Position numbers and translations under genes: made by a program
Notes under the pieces: model-generated
The model's input: only the letters and a program-made list of their open reading frames with translations
Told to the model about the DNA's origin: nothing
The model's database searches: none
Source: Luteimonas cucumeris
GTDB lineage: Bacteria; Pseudomonadota; Gammaproteobacteria; Xanthomonadales; Xanthomonadaceae
Reading direction: 5' to 3'
DNA length: 64,000 nucleotides
Assembly (NCBI RefSeq): GCF_007830035.1
Contig: NZ_VLKN01000004.1
Span: forward strand, 186,001 to 250,000
Shown here: positions 44,499 through 53,520 of the stretch, piece by piece
Position numbering within the stretch: position 1 is the first letter of the stretch
Layout of the letters: each line of letters opens with the position of its first letter

Positions 44499-44529
44499 AT
44501 GTGGGAGTCAGAACGCGAGTGTTCAAGGG
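44499..44529 (-). promoter_or_regulatory. Sigma-32-like heat-shock promoter for clpB
   Basis: On the minus strand CCCTTGAA (44529-44522), a 16-nt spacer, then CCCACAT (44505-44499), against consensus CTTGAAA-N13-17-CCCCATNT. The start would be near 44492, about 45 nt before the clpB ATG. Confidence 0.6.
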
Positions 44530-44645
44530 CCGACATCGCGCCGGCGTGAAGCCGCGATAATCCGGAGTTAAGGTTTCGCGCCTGCCGCACCGTTAGCATC
44601 CAGTGCAGACGCGGTGCATCCGGCCTGCGTGCGATGGAGGATGCG

Positions 44646-45509
44646 ATGTTCGATGACCTGGTGCGCGAGCTGTCCGACCGATACGGCCTGGGAGATCGCA
44701 GCCGCGACCTGTTCGGCCTTTTGATGGGTTACATCTACAACGATCGCCGCGGCGGCTTCGGCGGTTTCGCCGAAAGTTTCCGCCAGCAGGGCCATGGCGA
44801 CCTGTTCGCATCGTGGCTGGGCGGCGAGCCGCGAAGGCAAAGGCCGCTGTCGATCAGCGAAGTCGGCATGGTGTTCGGCCAGGGTCTGCTCAGCGAATGG
44901 GGCAACCGCATCGGCGCCAGCCGCGCGACGGTGGCCACGGCGATCGCCGGCATCCTGCCGCGCCTGATCGGCGAACTCACCCCGGGCGGCCGTTTGCCTG
45001 AGGCCTTCGGCAGTGTCGCGGCACCGATCGGCGAGCGTGACGATGACGGTTTCGATGCTCCCCCTGTTGGCGATGCTGGCGGGATTACGCCGCGACCGGT
45101 CGCGCGCGAAGTAGCCGCAGGCCTGCGTCGTGAAGCGCATGCACCCATGACAGGGGCCGCTGACGACAACCTCGCAATGCGTTTTCAGAGACCTGTCGAA
45201 GAGACTCCCCTGCCGCGCCATGGTGGGCGCGTGGAGCCCTTGTCCACCCCGGCACCGATCGATCCCCATGTAGCGGCGATTGCCGCAGCCGTCGCCAACG
45301 CGCCTCCGACGGAACCGGGCTTTGCCTCCGAACTGGGCGACTTCGAATTCCGCAGGCCAATGGCCGCACGTCGCAGGCGCGGATTCGGCTGGCTGCTGTG
45401 GTTGCTGATCCTGCTGGTGCTGGCGGCAGGCGGCTGGTTCTACTGGCAGCAAGGGCAATCGCTCGGCGGCGTGCAATTGCCTTGGTCCACGACGCCGGCG
45501 GCGAATTGA
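44646..45509 (+). CDS. YidB-like (DUF937) protein with C-terminal membrane anchor
   Basis: A 287-aa protein. Residues about 1-125 match the YidB/DUF937 family: MFDDLVRELSDRYGLGDRSR, LSISEVGMVFGQGLLSEWGN and ILPRLIGELTPGGRLPE. The middle (about 125-235) is low-complexity and likely disordered. One hydrophobic segment (FGWLLWLLILLVLAAGGWFY) near the C-terminus would anchor it. The start at 44646 is preferred over the ATG at 44634 because GGAGG ends 5-6 nt before it. Function unknown; YidB-like domains are common in gammaproteobacteria. It diverges from clpB. Confidence 0.8.
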   Translation: MFDDLVRELSDRYGLGDRSRDLFGLLMGYIYNDRRGGFGGFAESFRQQGHGDLFASWLGGEPRRQRPLSISEVGMVFGQGLLSEWGNRIGASRATVATAIAGILPRLIGELTPGGRLPEAFGSVAAPIGERDDDGFDAPPVGDAGGITPRPVAREVAAGLRREAHAPMTGAADDNLAMRFQRPVEETPLPRHGGRVEPLSTPAPIDPHVAAIAAAVANAPPTEPGFASELGDFEFRRPMAARRRRGFGWLLWLLILLVLAAGGWFYWQQGQSLGGVQLPWSTTPAAN

Positions 45510-45649
45510 CGCGACGCTGGCAAGTCGATGATCTCCGCATCGCTCTGGATGAAACGAGAAAGGCTGTAGCGAAGAAAGCTTTGCTCTGAAGCCACGGACG
45601 TGGCGATGTGAACTTTCTGCTAACGCCCGATTGGTCACAATGCACGGCG

Positions 45650-46408
45650 ATGGCTGCCCAACGCTCCCCGCAACGGCAGCGTCCACCTCTGCCCGCAGAC
45701 GACTGGGCGTTGTTCCTCGACGTGGACGGCTGCCTGCTCGATTTCGCCGATACGCCCGACGGCGTGTTCGTACCGCCGGCATTGCCGGTACGCCTCGATG
45801 CCTTGTCGCGTCGCCTCGATGGGGCGCTGGCGCTGGTGAGTGGACGCACTCTCGCCAGCCTCGACCGCCTGTTCGCACCGCTGCAACTACCTGCCGCAGG
45901 CCTGCACGGACTCGAACGTCGCCACGTCGAGTCGCGCAGCGGGCCGCCGACCGCGCCGCCGGCACTGGCCGGCATCGCTGACGCCGCACGCCAGCTTGCC
46001 GCGAAGTACCCGGGCACCCTGGTCGAGGACAAGCGCGCCGCGATCGCCCTGCACTGGCGCGCGGAGCCGCTGGCCGCTTCCGACTTCGAGGCCTTCGCCA
46101 TGGCAGCGCTGCCGCAGCTGGAAGGCTATCGGCTGCAGCACGGCGACCACGTCATCGAATTGCGCCCCGCGCAGGCGGACAAGGGCGATGCGATCGCCGC
46201 CTTCCTCGAAGAACCGCCGTTCCGCGGGCGTATGCCGGTGTTCGCCGGCGACGACCTGACCGACGAGCATGGCTTCGAGGTCGTCAACGCGCGCGGCGGC
46301 ATCACCGTGCTGGTCGGCGCGCGCGAACCCAGTGCCGCCGGCTACCACCTCGACGACATCGCCGCCGTGCATGCATGGCTCGGCGTGGAATCCGGAGCCG
46401 CACGATGA
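45650..46408 (+). CDS. otsB: Trehalose-6-phosphate phosphatase
   Basis: HAD-superfamily phosphatase of about 252 aa that converts trehalose 6-phosphate to trehalose. Motif I WALFLDVDGCLLDFADTP carries the Asp nucleophile; motif II lies in LALVSGRTLASL; the later HGLERR and PVFAGDDLTDEHGFEVVNAR (motif IV) are standard. The start is uncertain: ATG at 45650 or GTG at 45608, neither with a strong ribosome site. Its stop overlaps the next ATG, making otsB the first gene of the otsB-GH15-otsA set, involved in osmotic and desiccation tolerance. Confidence 0.93.
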   Translation: MAAQRSPQRQRPPLPADDWALFLDVDGCLLDFADTPDGVFVPPALPVRLDALSRRLDGALALVSGRTLASLDRLFAPLQLPAAGLHGLERRHVESRSGPPTAPPALAGIADAARQLAAKYPGTLVEDKRAAIALHWRAEPLAASDFEAFAMAALPQLEGYRLQHGDHVIELRPAQADKGDAIAAFLEEPPFRGRMPVFAGDDLTDEHGFEVVNARGGITVLVGAREPSAAGYHLDDIAAVHAWLGVESGAAR

Positions 46409-48183
46409 GCGAAGCCAACCTCGACCTCGGCCTGGTCGGCAATGGCAGCTTCGCGGCGCTGCTGGATGCGCGTGGCCGCGTGGTGTGGGGCTGCGTACCT
46501 GCGTTCGATGGCGATCCCACTTTTTGCGCCTTGCTGTCACCGAAGCGCGAAGGCGGCGACTATGCCGTGGAACTGGACGATTTCAGCGAATCCGAGCAGC
46601 ACTACCTGCCCAACACCGCGGTGCTGCGCACGATCCTGCGCGACACGCAGGGCAATGCGGTCGAGATCACCGACTTCGCGCCGCGCTGGCATCGCCATGG
46701 CCGCCTCTATCGCCCGGTCATGCTGGTGCGGCGTGTGCGGCCCCTGGTTGGACATCCGCGCATTCGCATCCGCCTGCGCCCACTGGCCGACTACGGCGCA
46801 TCGCAACCGGACACCACCTGGGGCAGCAACCACATCCGCTACCTGGTGCCCGATTTCACGCTGCGCCTGACCAGCGACGTACCGGTGCGACTGTTGCGCG
46901 ACGCGCTGCCCTTCATGCTCGATCGCGAGCTGCATCTGGTGCTGGGGCCGGACGAAACGCTGACCCGGTCCGTATCCGGTTTCGTGCGCGACGCCGAGGA
47001 ACGCACCCTCGCCTACTGGCGCGACTGGGTGCGCTACCTGTCGATTCCGCTGGAATGGCAGGAAGCGGTGATCCGCAGTGCGATCACGCTGAAGCTGTGC
47101 CAGTACGAGGAAACCGGCGCGATCGTCGCCGCGATGACCACTTCGATCCCGGAAGCCCCGCACACGCCGCGCAACTGGGACTACCGCTATTGCTGGCTGC
47201 GCGATGCCACCTTCGTGGTGCGCGCCCTCAACCGGCTCGGCGCCACGCGCAGCATGGAAGACTACCTGCGCTATGTGTTCAACATCGCCACCTCCGACGG
47301 CGCGCTGCAGCCGCTGTACGGCATCGGCTTCGAGACCCGGCTGGCCGAAGAGGAAGTGGAAAGCCTGGCCGGCTACCGCGGCATGGGACCGGTGCGACGC
47401 GGCAACCTGGCGTGGGTGCAAAAGCAGCACGACGTCTACGGCAGCGTGGTGCTGGCCTCGGCGCAGCTGTTCTTCGACAAGCGCCTGGAGAATCCCGGCG
47501 ACCTGTCCACGTTCCAGCGCCTGGAACGGTTGGGGGAACGCGCCTTCGCACTGCACGACCAGCCCGACGCGGGCCTCTGGGAATTCCGCGGCCGCGCGCA
47601 CGTGCACACCTACTCCAGCGTGATGTGCTGGGCGGCGTGCGACCGTCTGGCCAAGATCGCGGTGCAACTCGGACTGGAAGACCGCGCCGGCTACTGGCGA
47701 GAACGCGCCGACGCCGTTCACGCACGCGTGATCGAGCACGCCTTCGACGCCGAACGCGGGCACTTCGTCGAGTCGCTGGATGGCTATCGCCTCGATGCCA
47801 GCTTGCTGCTGCTGGCCGACATCGGCTTCGTCAGGGCCGATGATCCACGCTTCATCGCCACGGTCGAGGCGATCGGCCGCGAACTCAAGCGCGGCGATGC
47901 GCTGTTCCGCTACATCGCACCGGATGATTTCGGCGATCCGGAAACCAGCTTCACCATCTGCACCTTCTGGTACATCGACGCACTGGCCGCGATCGGCCGC
48001 AAGGAAGAAGCGCGGGCCCTGTTCGAACGCCTCCTGGCGCGACGCAACCCGCTGGGGATGCTGTCCGAGGACCTGGCCTTCGACGATGGCGAAGCCTGGG
48101 GAAATTTCCCGCAGACGTATTCTCACGTGGGACTGATCATCGCGGCGATGCGATTGTCGCGGCCCTGGCAGGATGCGACGTGA
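46405..48183 (+). CDS. Glycoside hydrolase family 15 (glucoamylase/trehalase-like)
   Basis: A cytoplasmic protein of 592 aa without signal peptide. The N-terminal trehalase-associated domain starts LDLGLVGNGSFAALLDARGR. The (alpha/alpha)6 GH15 catalytic domain (about 230-585) has WDYRYCWLRDATFVVRALNR, a Trp/Glu-rich centre (LWEFRGRAHVHTYSSVMCWA) and the family end FDDGEAWGNFPQTYSHVGL with a catalytic Glu. Activity could be glucoamylase or trehalase; GH15 trehalases are known in other bacteria. Being between otsB and otsA, coupled to otsB by ATGA, it may recycle trehalose or adjust maltooligosaccharides. That assignment is inference. Confidence 0.9.
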   Translation: MSEANLDLGLVGNGSFAALLDARGRVVWGCVPAFDGDPTFCALLSPKREGGDYAVELDDFSESEQHYLPNTAVLRTILRDTQGNAVEITDFAPRWHRHGRLYRPVMLVRRVRPLVGHPRIRIRLRPLADYGASQPDTTWGSNHIRYLVPDFTLRLTSDVPVRLLRDALPFMLDRELHLVLGPDETLTRSVSGFVRDAEERTLAYWRDWVRYLSIPLEWQEAVIRSAITLKLCQYEETGAIVAAMTTSIPEAPHTPRNWDYRYCWLRDATFVVRALNRLGATRSMEDYLRYVFNIATSDGALQPLYGIGFETRLAEEEVESLAGYRGMGPVRRGNLAWVQKQHDVYGSVVLASAQLFFDKRLENPGDLSTFQRLERLGERAFALHDQPDAGLWEFRGRAHVHTYSSVMCWAACDRLAKIAVQLGLEDRAGYWRERADAVHARVIEHAFDAERGHFVESLDGYRLDASLLLLADIGFVRADDPRFIATVEAIGRELKRGDALFRYIAPDDFGDPETSFTICTFWYIDALAAIGRKEEARALFERLLARRNPLGMLSEDLAFDDGEAWGNFPQTYSHVGLIIAAMRLSRPWQDAT

Positions 48184-48192
48184 CGAAGCAAC

Positions 48193-48315
48193 GGGAATTG
48201 GGAATGGGGAATCGGGAATCGGAAAAGCACCGAGCGGTTGCTGCTCGTGGAGTTGAGCTTGCGATTCTTCGCTTCCCGCTTTTGCGATTCCCGATTCCCC
48301 ATTCCCGATTCTCGG
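48193..48315. repeat. Heptad-repeat inverted pair between GH15 and otsA
   Basis: Left arm 48193-48222 is GGGAATT/GGGAATG/GGGAATC heptads. Right arm 48282-48315 is the inverse (GATTCCC, GATTCCCC, ATTCCCGATTC). The unit differs from that at flgE-F-G but the design is the same. It sits in the leader of otsA, inside the operon. Confidence 0.8.
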
Positions 48316-48325
48316 CACCACCGAC

Positions 48326-49702
48326 ATGAGCCGCCTGGTCGTAGTTTCCAACCGCGTTGCCCTGCCCGGCGCCGACCAGGCCGGCGGCCTGGCGGTGGCG
48401 TTGAACGCTGCACTGCAGGAAACCGGCGGGTTGTGGTTCGGCTGGAGCGGGCGCACGGTGCGAGAGGCCTCGGCCACCGTGCACGAACAGCGCGACGGCG
48501 ACATCCGTTATCTCACCATCGACCTGTCGCGCGACGATTTCGATGGCTACTACAACGGTTTCGCCAACCGCACGCTGTGGCCGCTGCTGCACTTCCGCCC
48601 GGACCTGGTCGACTACAACCGCGAGACGCAGGCGGCCTATCGCCGGGTCAACGCGCAGTTCGCCGACCACCTGGCCAAGCAGTTGCGACCCGATGACCTG
48701 GTCTGGATACACGACTACCACCTGATGCCGCTGGCCGAAGAGCTGCGCGCGCGAGGCGTCGAATCGCGACTCGGCTTCTTCCTGCACGTGCCGCTGCCGT
48801 CGGCCGACCTGGTCGCGGCGCTACCCAGCCACGAGCGCCCGTTCGGTGCGCTGTCCGCATACGACCTGCTCGGTTTCCAGACCGAGCGCGACCTGGAGCG
48901 CTACCAGGATTACCTGCGCCTGTATGCCGGCGGCAAGGTGCTGCGCAAGGGCGTGCTGCTGGATCGCGACGGGCGCGAATTCCATGCCGCCGCATTCCCG
49001 ATCGGCATCGATACCCCCCACATCGCAAACCTCGCCGTCGCGGCGATGCGCAAGCCGGGCGTCAAGCGCCTGCAAGCGAGTCTGGCGGGGCGGGCGCTGG
49101 CGATCGGCGTCGATCGGCTCGACTATTCCAAGGGCATACCGGAGCGCTTTCGTGCATTCGCGAACTATCTCGATCGCCATCCGGACCAGCGCGGCAAGTT
49201 GACCTACCTGCAGATCGCGCCGGTGTCGCGCGGCGGCGTCAGCGAATACCGTGAGCTGCGACGCGAACTGGAACAACTGGCCGGCCACATCAACGGCGGC
49301 CATGCCGAGCCTGACTGGACGCCCGTGCGCTACGTCAACCGCAATCACCCGCACGCCACGCTGACCGGCTTCTACCGCATGGCAAGGATCGCGCTGGTCA
49401 CGCCGTTGCGCGACGGCATGAACCTGGTGGCCAAGGAATACGTCGCCGCGCAGGATCCGGATGATCCCGGCGTACTGGTGCTGTCGAGTTTTGCCGGCGC
49501 CGCGCGCGAGCTCCACAGCGCACTGCAGGTCAATCCCTACGACATCGACGGCGTTGCCGACGCGATCGCGACGGCGGCGACCATGCCGCTGGCGGAGCGC
49601 CGCGAGCGCTGGCGCGCGATGATGGACCGCATCAGTCACTACGACATCCATCGCTGGCGTCGCGAATTCCTGTCCGCGCTGGCGGCAACGCGGTCGACAT
49701 GA
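48326..49702 (+). CDS. otsA: Trehalose-6-phosphate synthase
   Basis: GT20 glycosyltransferase, 458 aa, joining UDP-glucose and glucose 6-phosphate. Family motifs: [68 protein letters not shown], and the nucleotide-sugar site [20 protein letters not shown]. It has no C-terminal phosphatase domain; OtsB is separate. It is 142 bp after GH15, across a heptad-repeat hairpin. No terminator was seen; it converges with the DCC-family gene. Confidence 0.96.
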   Translation: MSRLVVVSNRVALPGADQAGGLAVALNAALQETGGLWFGWSGRTVREASATVHEQRDGDIRYLTIDLSRDDFDGYYNGFANRTLWPLLHFRPDLVDYNRETQAAYRRVNAQFADHLAKQLRPDDLVWIHDYHLMPLAEELRARGVESRLGFFLHVPLPSADLVAALPSHERPFGALSAYDLLGFQTERDLERYQDYLRLYAGGKVLRKGVLLDRDGREFHAAAFPIGIDTPHIANLAVAAMRKPGVKRLQASLAGRALAIGVDRLDYSKGIPERFRAFANYLDRHPDQRGKLTYLQIAPVSRGGVSEYRELRRELEQLAGHINGGHAEPDWTPVRYVNRNHPHATLTGFYRMARIALVTPLRDGMNLVAKEYVAAQDPDDPGVLVLSSFAGAARELHSALQVNPYDIDGVADAIATAATMPLAERRERWRAMMDRISHYDIHRWRREFLSALAATRST

Positions 49703-49741
49703 TTGTTGGCGCCGCAAGGCCGCGACGCCAACGGAGGTCGT

Positions 49742-50155
49742 TTACAGACCGATGAAGCGATGCCGCTGCGTCATATCCGGCAGGAAACACGTCCGTTTGC
49801 GGCCGAACCAGCGATAGCGGTTGCGCGCCAGCCAACGATACGGCGGGTCGCGCAATACGCGCGGCAGCAGAAGACACAGCGTTGCCATGCGCCAGGCGCC
49901 GCCCAGGCCGATCAGCACCGCGATGATGGCATCGCTGTCTGTGCGCGCGCCCATTTCGTCCAGCAGCAGGAACGACATCGGATCGTCCGGATCCAGCCCG
50001 TTCGCCAGCAGCAATCCGCGACCGGTTCCTGTCTGCATCGCCGCAAAGCGGTAACGCTGGCGGCGATCGCGTTTCAACAGGAACCGGACCCAGCCGTTGC
50101 ACAATCCGCAGACGCCGTCGAACACGATCACCGGATGGCCGTCAGGCAGGTTCAA
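49742..50155 (-). CDS. DCC-family (DUF393) thiol-disulfide oxidoreductase-like protein
   Basis: A small 137-aa protein with the family signature IVFDGVCGLCNGWVRFLLKR near the N-terminus (DxxCxxC). The tail has YRWLARNRYRWFGRKRTCF. The biochemical role of the family is poorly defined; a thioredoxin-like fold is presumed. The likely start is TTG at 50155, overlapping the end of the DUF4166 gene by 14 bases; an in-frame stop lies just upstream. It probably forms a two-gene unit with that gene. Confidence 0.8.
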   Translation of the reverse strand: MNLPDGHPVIVFDGVCGLCNGWVRFLLKRDRRQRYRFAAMQTGTGRGLLLANGLDPDDPMSFLLLDEMGARTDSDAIIAVLIGLGGAWRMATLCLLLPRVLRDPPYRWLARNRYRWFGRKRTCFLPDMTQRHRFIGL

Positions 50156-50672
50156 GCCAGCCCTCGTAGCGGATCAGGCGACCCGCCAGTGGCAGCGCGG
50201 CCTCGACCATGAATTCATAGCGACCTTCATGCTCGCGTTCACGGCAACGCACCTCGGCAAACCATGATGCCGGCAGGGGCAGCAACCCGAACAGGCGTAC
50301 GCCGGCGGTCTGCCACCACAGCGCACCGTCGTGGACATGCAGCGCGAAGCGGAACTGCAGCAGGCCAAGGCGCTCATGCAACAGCTTGTCGCGCACCTGC
50401 AGCCGCGACTGCATGCGATGCTTGCCGAAGTGGCGCTGCCAGGTTTCGCCGCGGGCATCGGCCTGCAGCTCGACCACGATCGGCACATCGATGCCGGCCG
50501 GCGGCAACCTCGCAACCGCTGCGCAGAGCCGGCCGATGGGATTGCGGCCACGGGTGATCGTCGCGCTACCGGCATAACGGCTGCGGCCGTGGCCGGAATG
50601 CAGTGCACGCACGCTGGCTGGCAGGCGAAAGAACGGCGCGCCGAGCAGTTGCTGGAACAGGGTCGAACTCAT
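50142..50672 (-). CDS. DUF4166 domain protein
   Basis: A 176-aa protein with the DUF4166 pattern: LFQQLLGAPFFRLPASVRAL at the N-terminus, GRSRYAGSATITRG, and a beta-rich middle (ETWQRHFGKHRMQSRLQVRD). No membrane helix or catalytic motif is evident. The domain often occurs near or fused to DCC/DUF393 and epimerase proteins, which matches the overlapping downstream gene. Function unknown. Confidence 0.8.
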   Translation of the reverse strand: MSSTLFQQLLGAPFFRLPASVRALHSGHGRSRYAGSATITRGRNPIGRLCAAVARLPPAGIDVPIVVELQADARGETWQRHFGKHRMQSRLQVRDKLLHERLGLLQFRFALHVHDGALWWQTAGVRLFGLLPLPASWFAEVRCREREHEGRYEFMVEAALPLAGRLIRYEGWLEPA

Positions 50673-50720
50673 GCTCGCCAGTGTATCGATGCGATGGCCG
50701 CGACGGCATCGGGGAATCGC

Positions 50721-51479
50721 TTACCTGGCATCCGCAGGCACCCGGTAGACCAGCGTCGCCAGGCGGCCAGTGCGCTGGTCGCGTCGATGCGAGTAGAAGC
50801 GCTGCGGATCGGAAATCGTGCACAGGCCGCCGCCGTGCACGTGCCGCACGCCGGCATCGGCAAGGCGCTGCCTGGCCAGCGCATACAGATCCACAAGCCA
50901 GTGGCCCGGGCGTGTGGCAACGAAGGCCGACTGCGCGCGTGCGTCACGCGACACGAACGCATCGAATACTTCCTGGCCGATCTCGTACGCCTGCGGCCCC
51001 GCGGCCGGGCCGAGCCAGGCGACGATGCGGTCGGGCGACACGGACATCGCCTGTGCCGTGGCTTCCAGCACGCCACCCGCCAATCCGCGCCAACCGGCGT
51101 GCGCTGCCGCGATCTCGCTGCCGTCCTCGGCGGCGAACACCACCGGCAGGCAGTCGGCGGTGAGAATCGCCAGCACCGTAGACTCCGCAGCGGTGACGGA
51201 CGCATCGGCTTCGACCTCCATGCCGGCATCATGCGCATCATCGACGTGCGCGACCGCCGTCCCATGCACCTGCCGCAACCAGTGCGGCGCGGCAGGCAAG
51301 CCGCAATGCGCGGTCAGTTCATGGCGATTGGTGGCGACGGCATCGGCGTCGTCGCCGCAGCGCGCGCCCAGATTGAACGTATCGAACGGTGCCTGCGACA
51401 CGCCGGCGCCGTGGCGCAACGTGGTGAATGCGACCACGCCCGGAGGCGCCGGCCAGTCGGCCCACAGGACAGCGCTCAT
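50721..51479 (-). CDS. pgeF: PgeF/YfiH peptidoglycan editing factor (multicopper-fold)
   Basis: A 252-aa protein of the YfiH (laccase-domain) family. Zinc/metal-site motifs: [25 protein letters not shown] and [17 protein letters not shown] carry the conserved His and Cys. The C-terminus [20 protein letters not shown] is typical. E. coli YfiH edits UDP-MurNAc-dipeptides, and related proteins act on purine nucleosides. Coupled by an ATGA overlap to rluD, a very common gene pair. Confidence 0.93.
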   Translation of the reverse strand: MSAVLWADWPAPPGVVAFTTLRHGAGVSQAPFDTFNLGARCGDDADAVATNRHELTAHCGLPAAPHWLRQVHGTAVAHVDDAHDAGMEVEADASVTAAESTVLAILTADCLPVVFAAEDGSEIAAAHAGWRGLAGGVLEATAQAMSVSPDRIVAWLGPAAGPQAYEIGQEVFDAFVSRDARAQSAFVATRPGHWLVDLYALARQRLADAGVRHVHGGGLCTISDPQRFYSHRRDQRTGRLATLVYRVPADAR

Positions 51480-52471
51480 CGACCGGCCTGCGCCTGCTTC
51501 GCATCCTCGTGCAGGACGCGCAGCAGTTCGCGCATGTCGCCCGGTACCGGCGCGGTGACGCGCACCGGCTCGCCGCTGACCGGATGCACGAATTCCAGCG
51601 TTTCGGCATGCAGGGCCTGACGCCTGAAGCCGCGCAGTGCCTCGATCAGTTCCTGCGTCGCACCTTTGGGTAGTTTCAACGGCCCGCCGTACAGCGGGTC
51701 GCCGACGATCGGGTGTTTCAGGTGCGCCATGTGCACGCGGATCTGATGCGTGCGCCCGGTCTCAAGGCGGCACTCGAGCGCGGTGTGTCCGCGGAATCGC
51801 TCGCGCAGGCGGTAATGGGTGACGGCGTCGCGGCCGTCTTCGCGCACCGCCATCTTCAGCCTGTCGCGCGGGTGACGGTCGATCGGCGCGTTGGCGGTGC
51901 CGCCGGATACCAGCGCGCCGACCACGATGGCCAGGTACTGGCGATGCACGTCGCGCGCGGACAACTGCGCGACCAGTGCGGCATGCGCCTGCAGCGAGCG
52001 CGCCACCACCATCACGCCCGAGGTGTCCTTGTCGAGCCGATGCACGATGCCGGCACGCGGCAACGCGGCCAGCGCGGGGTCGCGATACAGCAGGGCGTTG
52101 ACCAGCGTGCCGGTCGGATTGCCGGCACCGGGGTGCACCACCAGGCCGGCCGGTTTGTCGATGACGATGACGTCGGCGTCCTCGTACAGCACGTCGAGCG
52201 GAATATCCTCGGCGACGGCGTCGGTCTGCATGTCGAGCACCGCGACCAGGCTGGCGGTCTCGCCGCCGCGCACCGGGTCGCGCGGTTTCACCTGGTTGCC
52301 GTCGAGGCGGGCGTCGCCGGACTTGATCCATTCCGCCAGCCGCGAGCGCGAAAATTCGGGGAACAGTTCCGCCAGCACGGCGTCGAAACGGCGGCCAGCC
52401 GCGGCCTCCGGCACGCGCGCGGTGCGGGGCGAAATGGTTTCCTGGCTGGGGACGGCGTCGGCGGCGGGCAT
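51476..52471 (-). CDS. rluD: 23S rRNA pseudouridine synthase RluD
   Basis: A 331-aa RluA-family enzyme modifying positions 1911, 1915 and 1917 of 23S rRNA helix 69. An S4 RNA-binding domain (about 25-85: [20 protein letters not shown]) precedes the catalytic domain with Asp in [40 protein letters not shown] is diagnostic. The N-terminal ~20 residues are poorly conserved. It diverges from bamD across 84 bp, a pairing conserved in gammaproteobacteria, and precedes pgeF. Confidence 0.96.
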   Translation of the reverse strand: MPAADAVPSQETISPRTARVPEAAAGRRFDAVLAELFPEFSRSRLAEWIKSGDARLDGNQVKPRDPVRGGETASLVAVLDMQTDAVAEDIPLDVLYEDADVIVIDKPAGLVVHPGAGNPTGTLVNALLYRDPALAALPRAGIVHRLDKDTSGVMVVARSLQAHAALVAQLSARDVHRQYLAIVVGALVSGGTANAPIDRHPRDRLKMAVREDGRDAVTHYRLRERFRGHTALECRLETGRTHQIRVHMAHLKHPIVGDPLYGGPLKLPKGATQELIEALRGFRRQALHAETLEFVHPVSGEPVRVTAPVPGDMRELLRVLHEDAKQAQAGR

Positions 52472-52521
52472 GTGGAAGGCTTCGGTTCAGGCGGCGGGCG
52501 CGGGCGGCCGGCACGGACTGT

Positions 52522-52527
52522 TATTAT
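52522..52527 (+). promoter_or_regulatory. Possible -10 element for bamD
   Basis: TATTAT, 29 nt before the bamD ATG in the short rluD-bamD gap. A clear -35 box is not seen, so this is tentative. Confidence 0.35.
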
Positions 52528-52555
52528 CCGCGGTTCGTGCCCCAAGCGCCCTTTT

Positions 52556-53446
52556 ATGTCGCCCATGACCTCACGCCTTGCCCTGCCGCGCCTGCTGTTG
52601 CTCGTGCTTGTCGTCGCCATCGCCGCCGGTTCGGGCTGCGCGCGGTTCGGCAAGATGTTCAAGAAAGGCGACAAGAACGAGGGCGTGCCGGTCGAGCAAC
52701 TGTACGACAAGGGCCACGAGTCGTTGATGGACGAGAACTTTGGCAGCGCCTCGGAGACCTTCCAGCGGCTGATCGCGCAATACCCGTATGGCCCGTACGC
52801 CGAGCAGGCGCAGATCGAGATGGCCTACGCGCAGTTCAAGGCCGGCAAGCACGACGATGCCATCTCGACCATCGACCGCTTCATCCGCACCTACCCGACC
52901 CATCGCAACACGGTCTACATGTACTACCTGCGCGGCCTGTCCAACTCGGCGCGCAATACCGTGTTCCTGCAGCAGGTGTTCTCGCTGGACACCAGCAACC
53001 GCGACCTGTCCTCGCCGATGCAGGCCTATAACGATTTCAGCATCGTCGCCGAGCGCTATCCCAACAGCCGCTACGCCGAGGACGCGCGCCAGCGCATGAT
53101 CTACCTGCGCAACCAGTTTGCGCGCCACGAGATCAACACCGGCCTGTACTACCTGCGCCGCGACGCCTGGGTGGCCGCCGCCGACCGCAGCAAGTACCTG
53201 CTGGAAACCTATCCGCAGAGCGAATATCAGAGCGATGCACTGGCGATCATGGCCGAGGCCTACACCCGTCTCGGCAACCAGGCGTTGGCCGACGACGCCA
53301 AGCGCGTGCTGCAGCAGAACGACCCCGACCACCCGTGGCTGTCCGGCGGCTGGCCGAAGGATCCTTCGGTCTTCCATCGCCTCAATCCGTTCGCGCGCGA
53401 ACGCCGCGGTGTTTCGTCCAGCAGCACCGATCCAAACCTGGATTGA
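52556..53446 (+). CDS. bamD: BamD, outer-membrane protein assembly lipoprotein
   Basis: Essential lipoprotein of the BAM complex, 296 aa. The signal LLLLVLVVAIAAGSGC gives lipidated Cys28. Five TPR-like repeats follow, with the usual motifs VEQLYDKGHESLMDENFGSA, FQRLIAQYPYGPYAEQAQIE and FIRTYPTHRNTVYMYYLRGL. The C-terminus past residue about 265 is charged and Ser-rich. The start is the ATG at 52556 (52565 is possible). The upstream open frame overlaps rluD and is a shadow. A strong terminator follows at 53446. Confidence 0.95.
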   Translation: MSPMTSRLALPRLLLLVLVVAIAAGSGCARFGKMFKKGDKNEGVPVEQLYDKGHESLMDENFGSASETFQRLIAQYPYGPYAEQAQIEMAYAQFKAGKHDDAISTIDRFIRTYPTHRNTVYMYYLRGLSNSARNTVFLQQVFSLDTSNRDLSSPMQAYNDFSIVAERYPNSRYAEDARQRMIYLRNQFARHEINTGLYYLRRDAWVAAADRSKYLLETYPQSEYQSDALAIMAEAYTRLGNQALADDAKRVLQQNDPDHPWLSGGWPKDPSVFHRLNPFARERRGVSSSSTDPNLD

Positions 53447-53471
53447 AAAAGGGGCCGAAAGGCCCCTTTTT
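53446..53471. terminator. Bidirectional intrinsic terminator after bamD
   Basis: AAAAAGGGGCC, loop GAAA, GGCCCCTTTTT. A perfect 11-bp stem with A and T tracts on both sides serves bamD on the plus strand and the GAP-family gene (ending 53521) on the minus strand. Confidence 0.93.
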
Positions 53472-53520
53472 CATTGCAACGGCGCTTCGGGGTTGCGACG
53501 GCTGCATGCCGCTGCAGTCG

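Noticed and set aside
41808-44549. A 913-codon plus-strand frame opposite clpB
   Set aside because: It is an antisense shadow of clpB with no recognisable motif, starting and ending at no regulatory signal.
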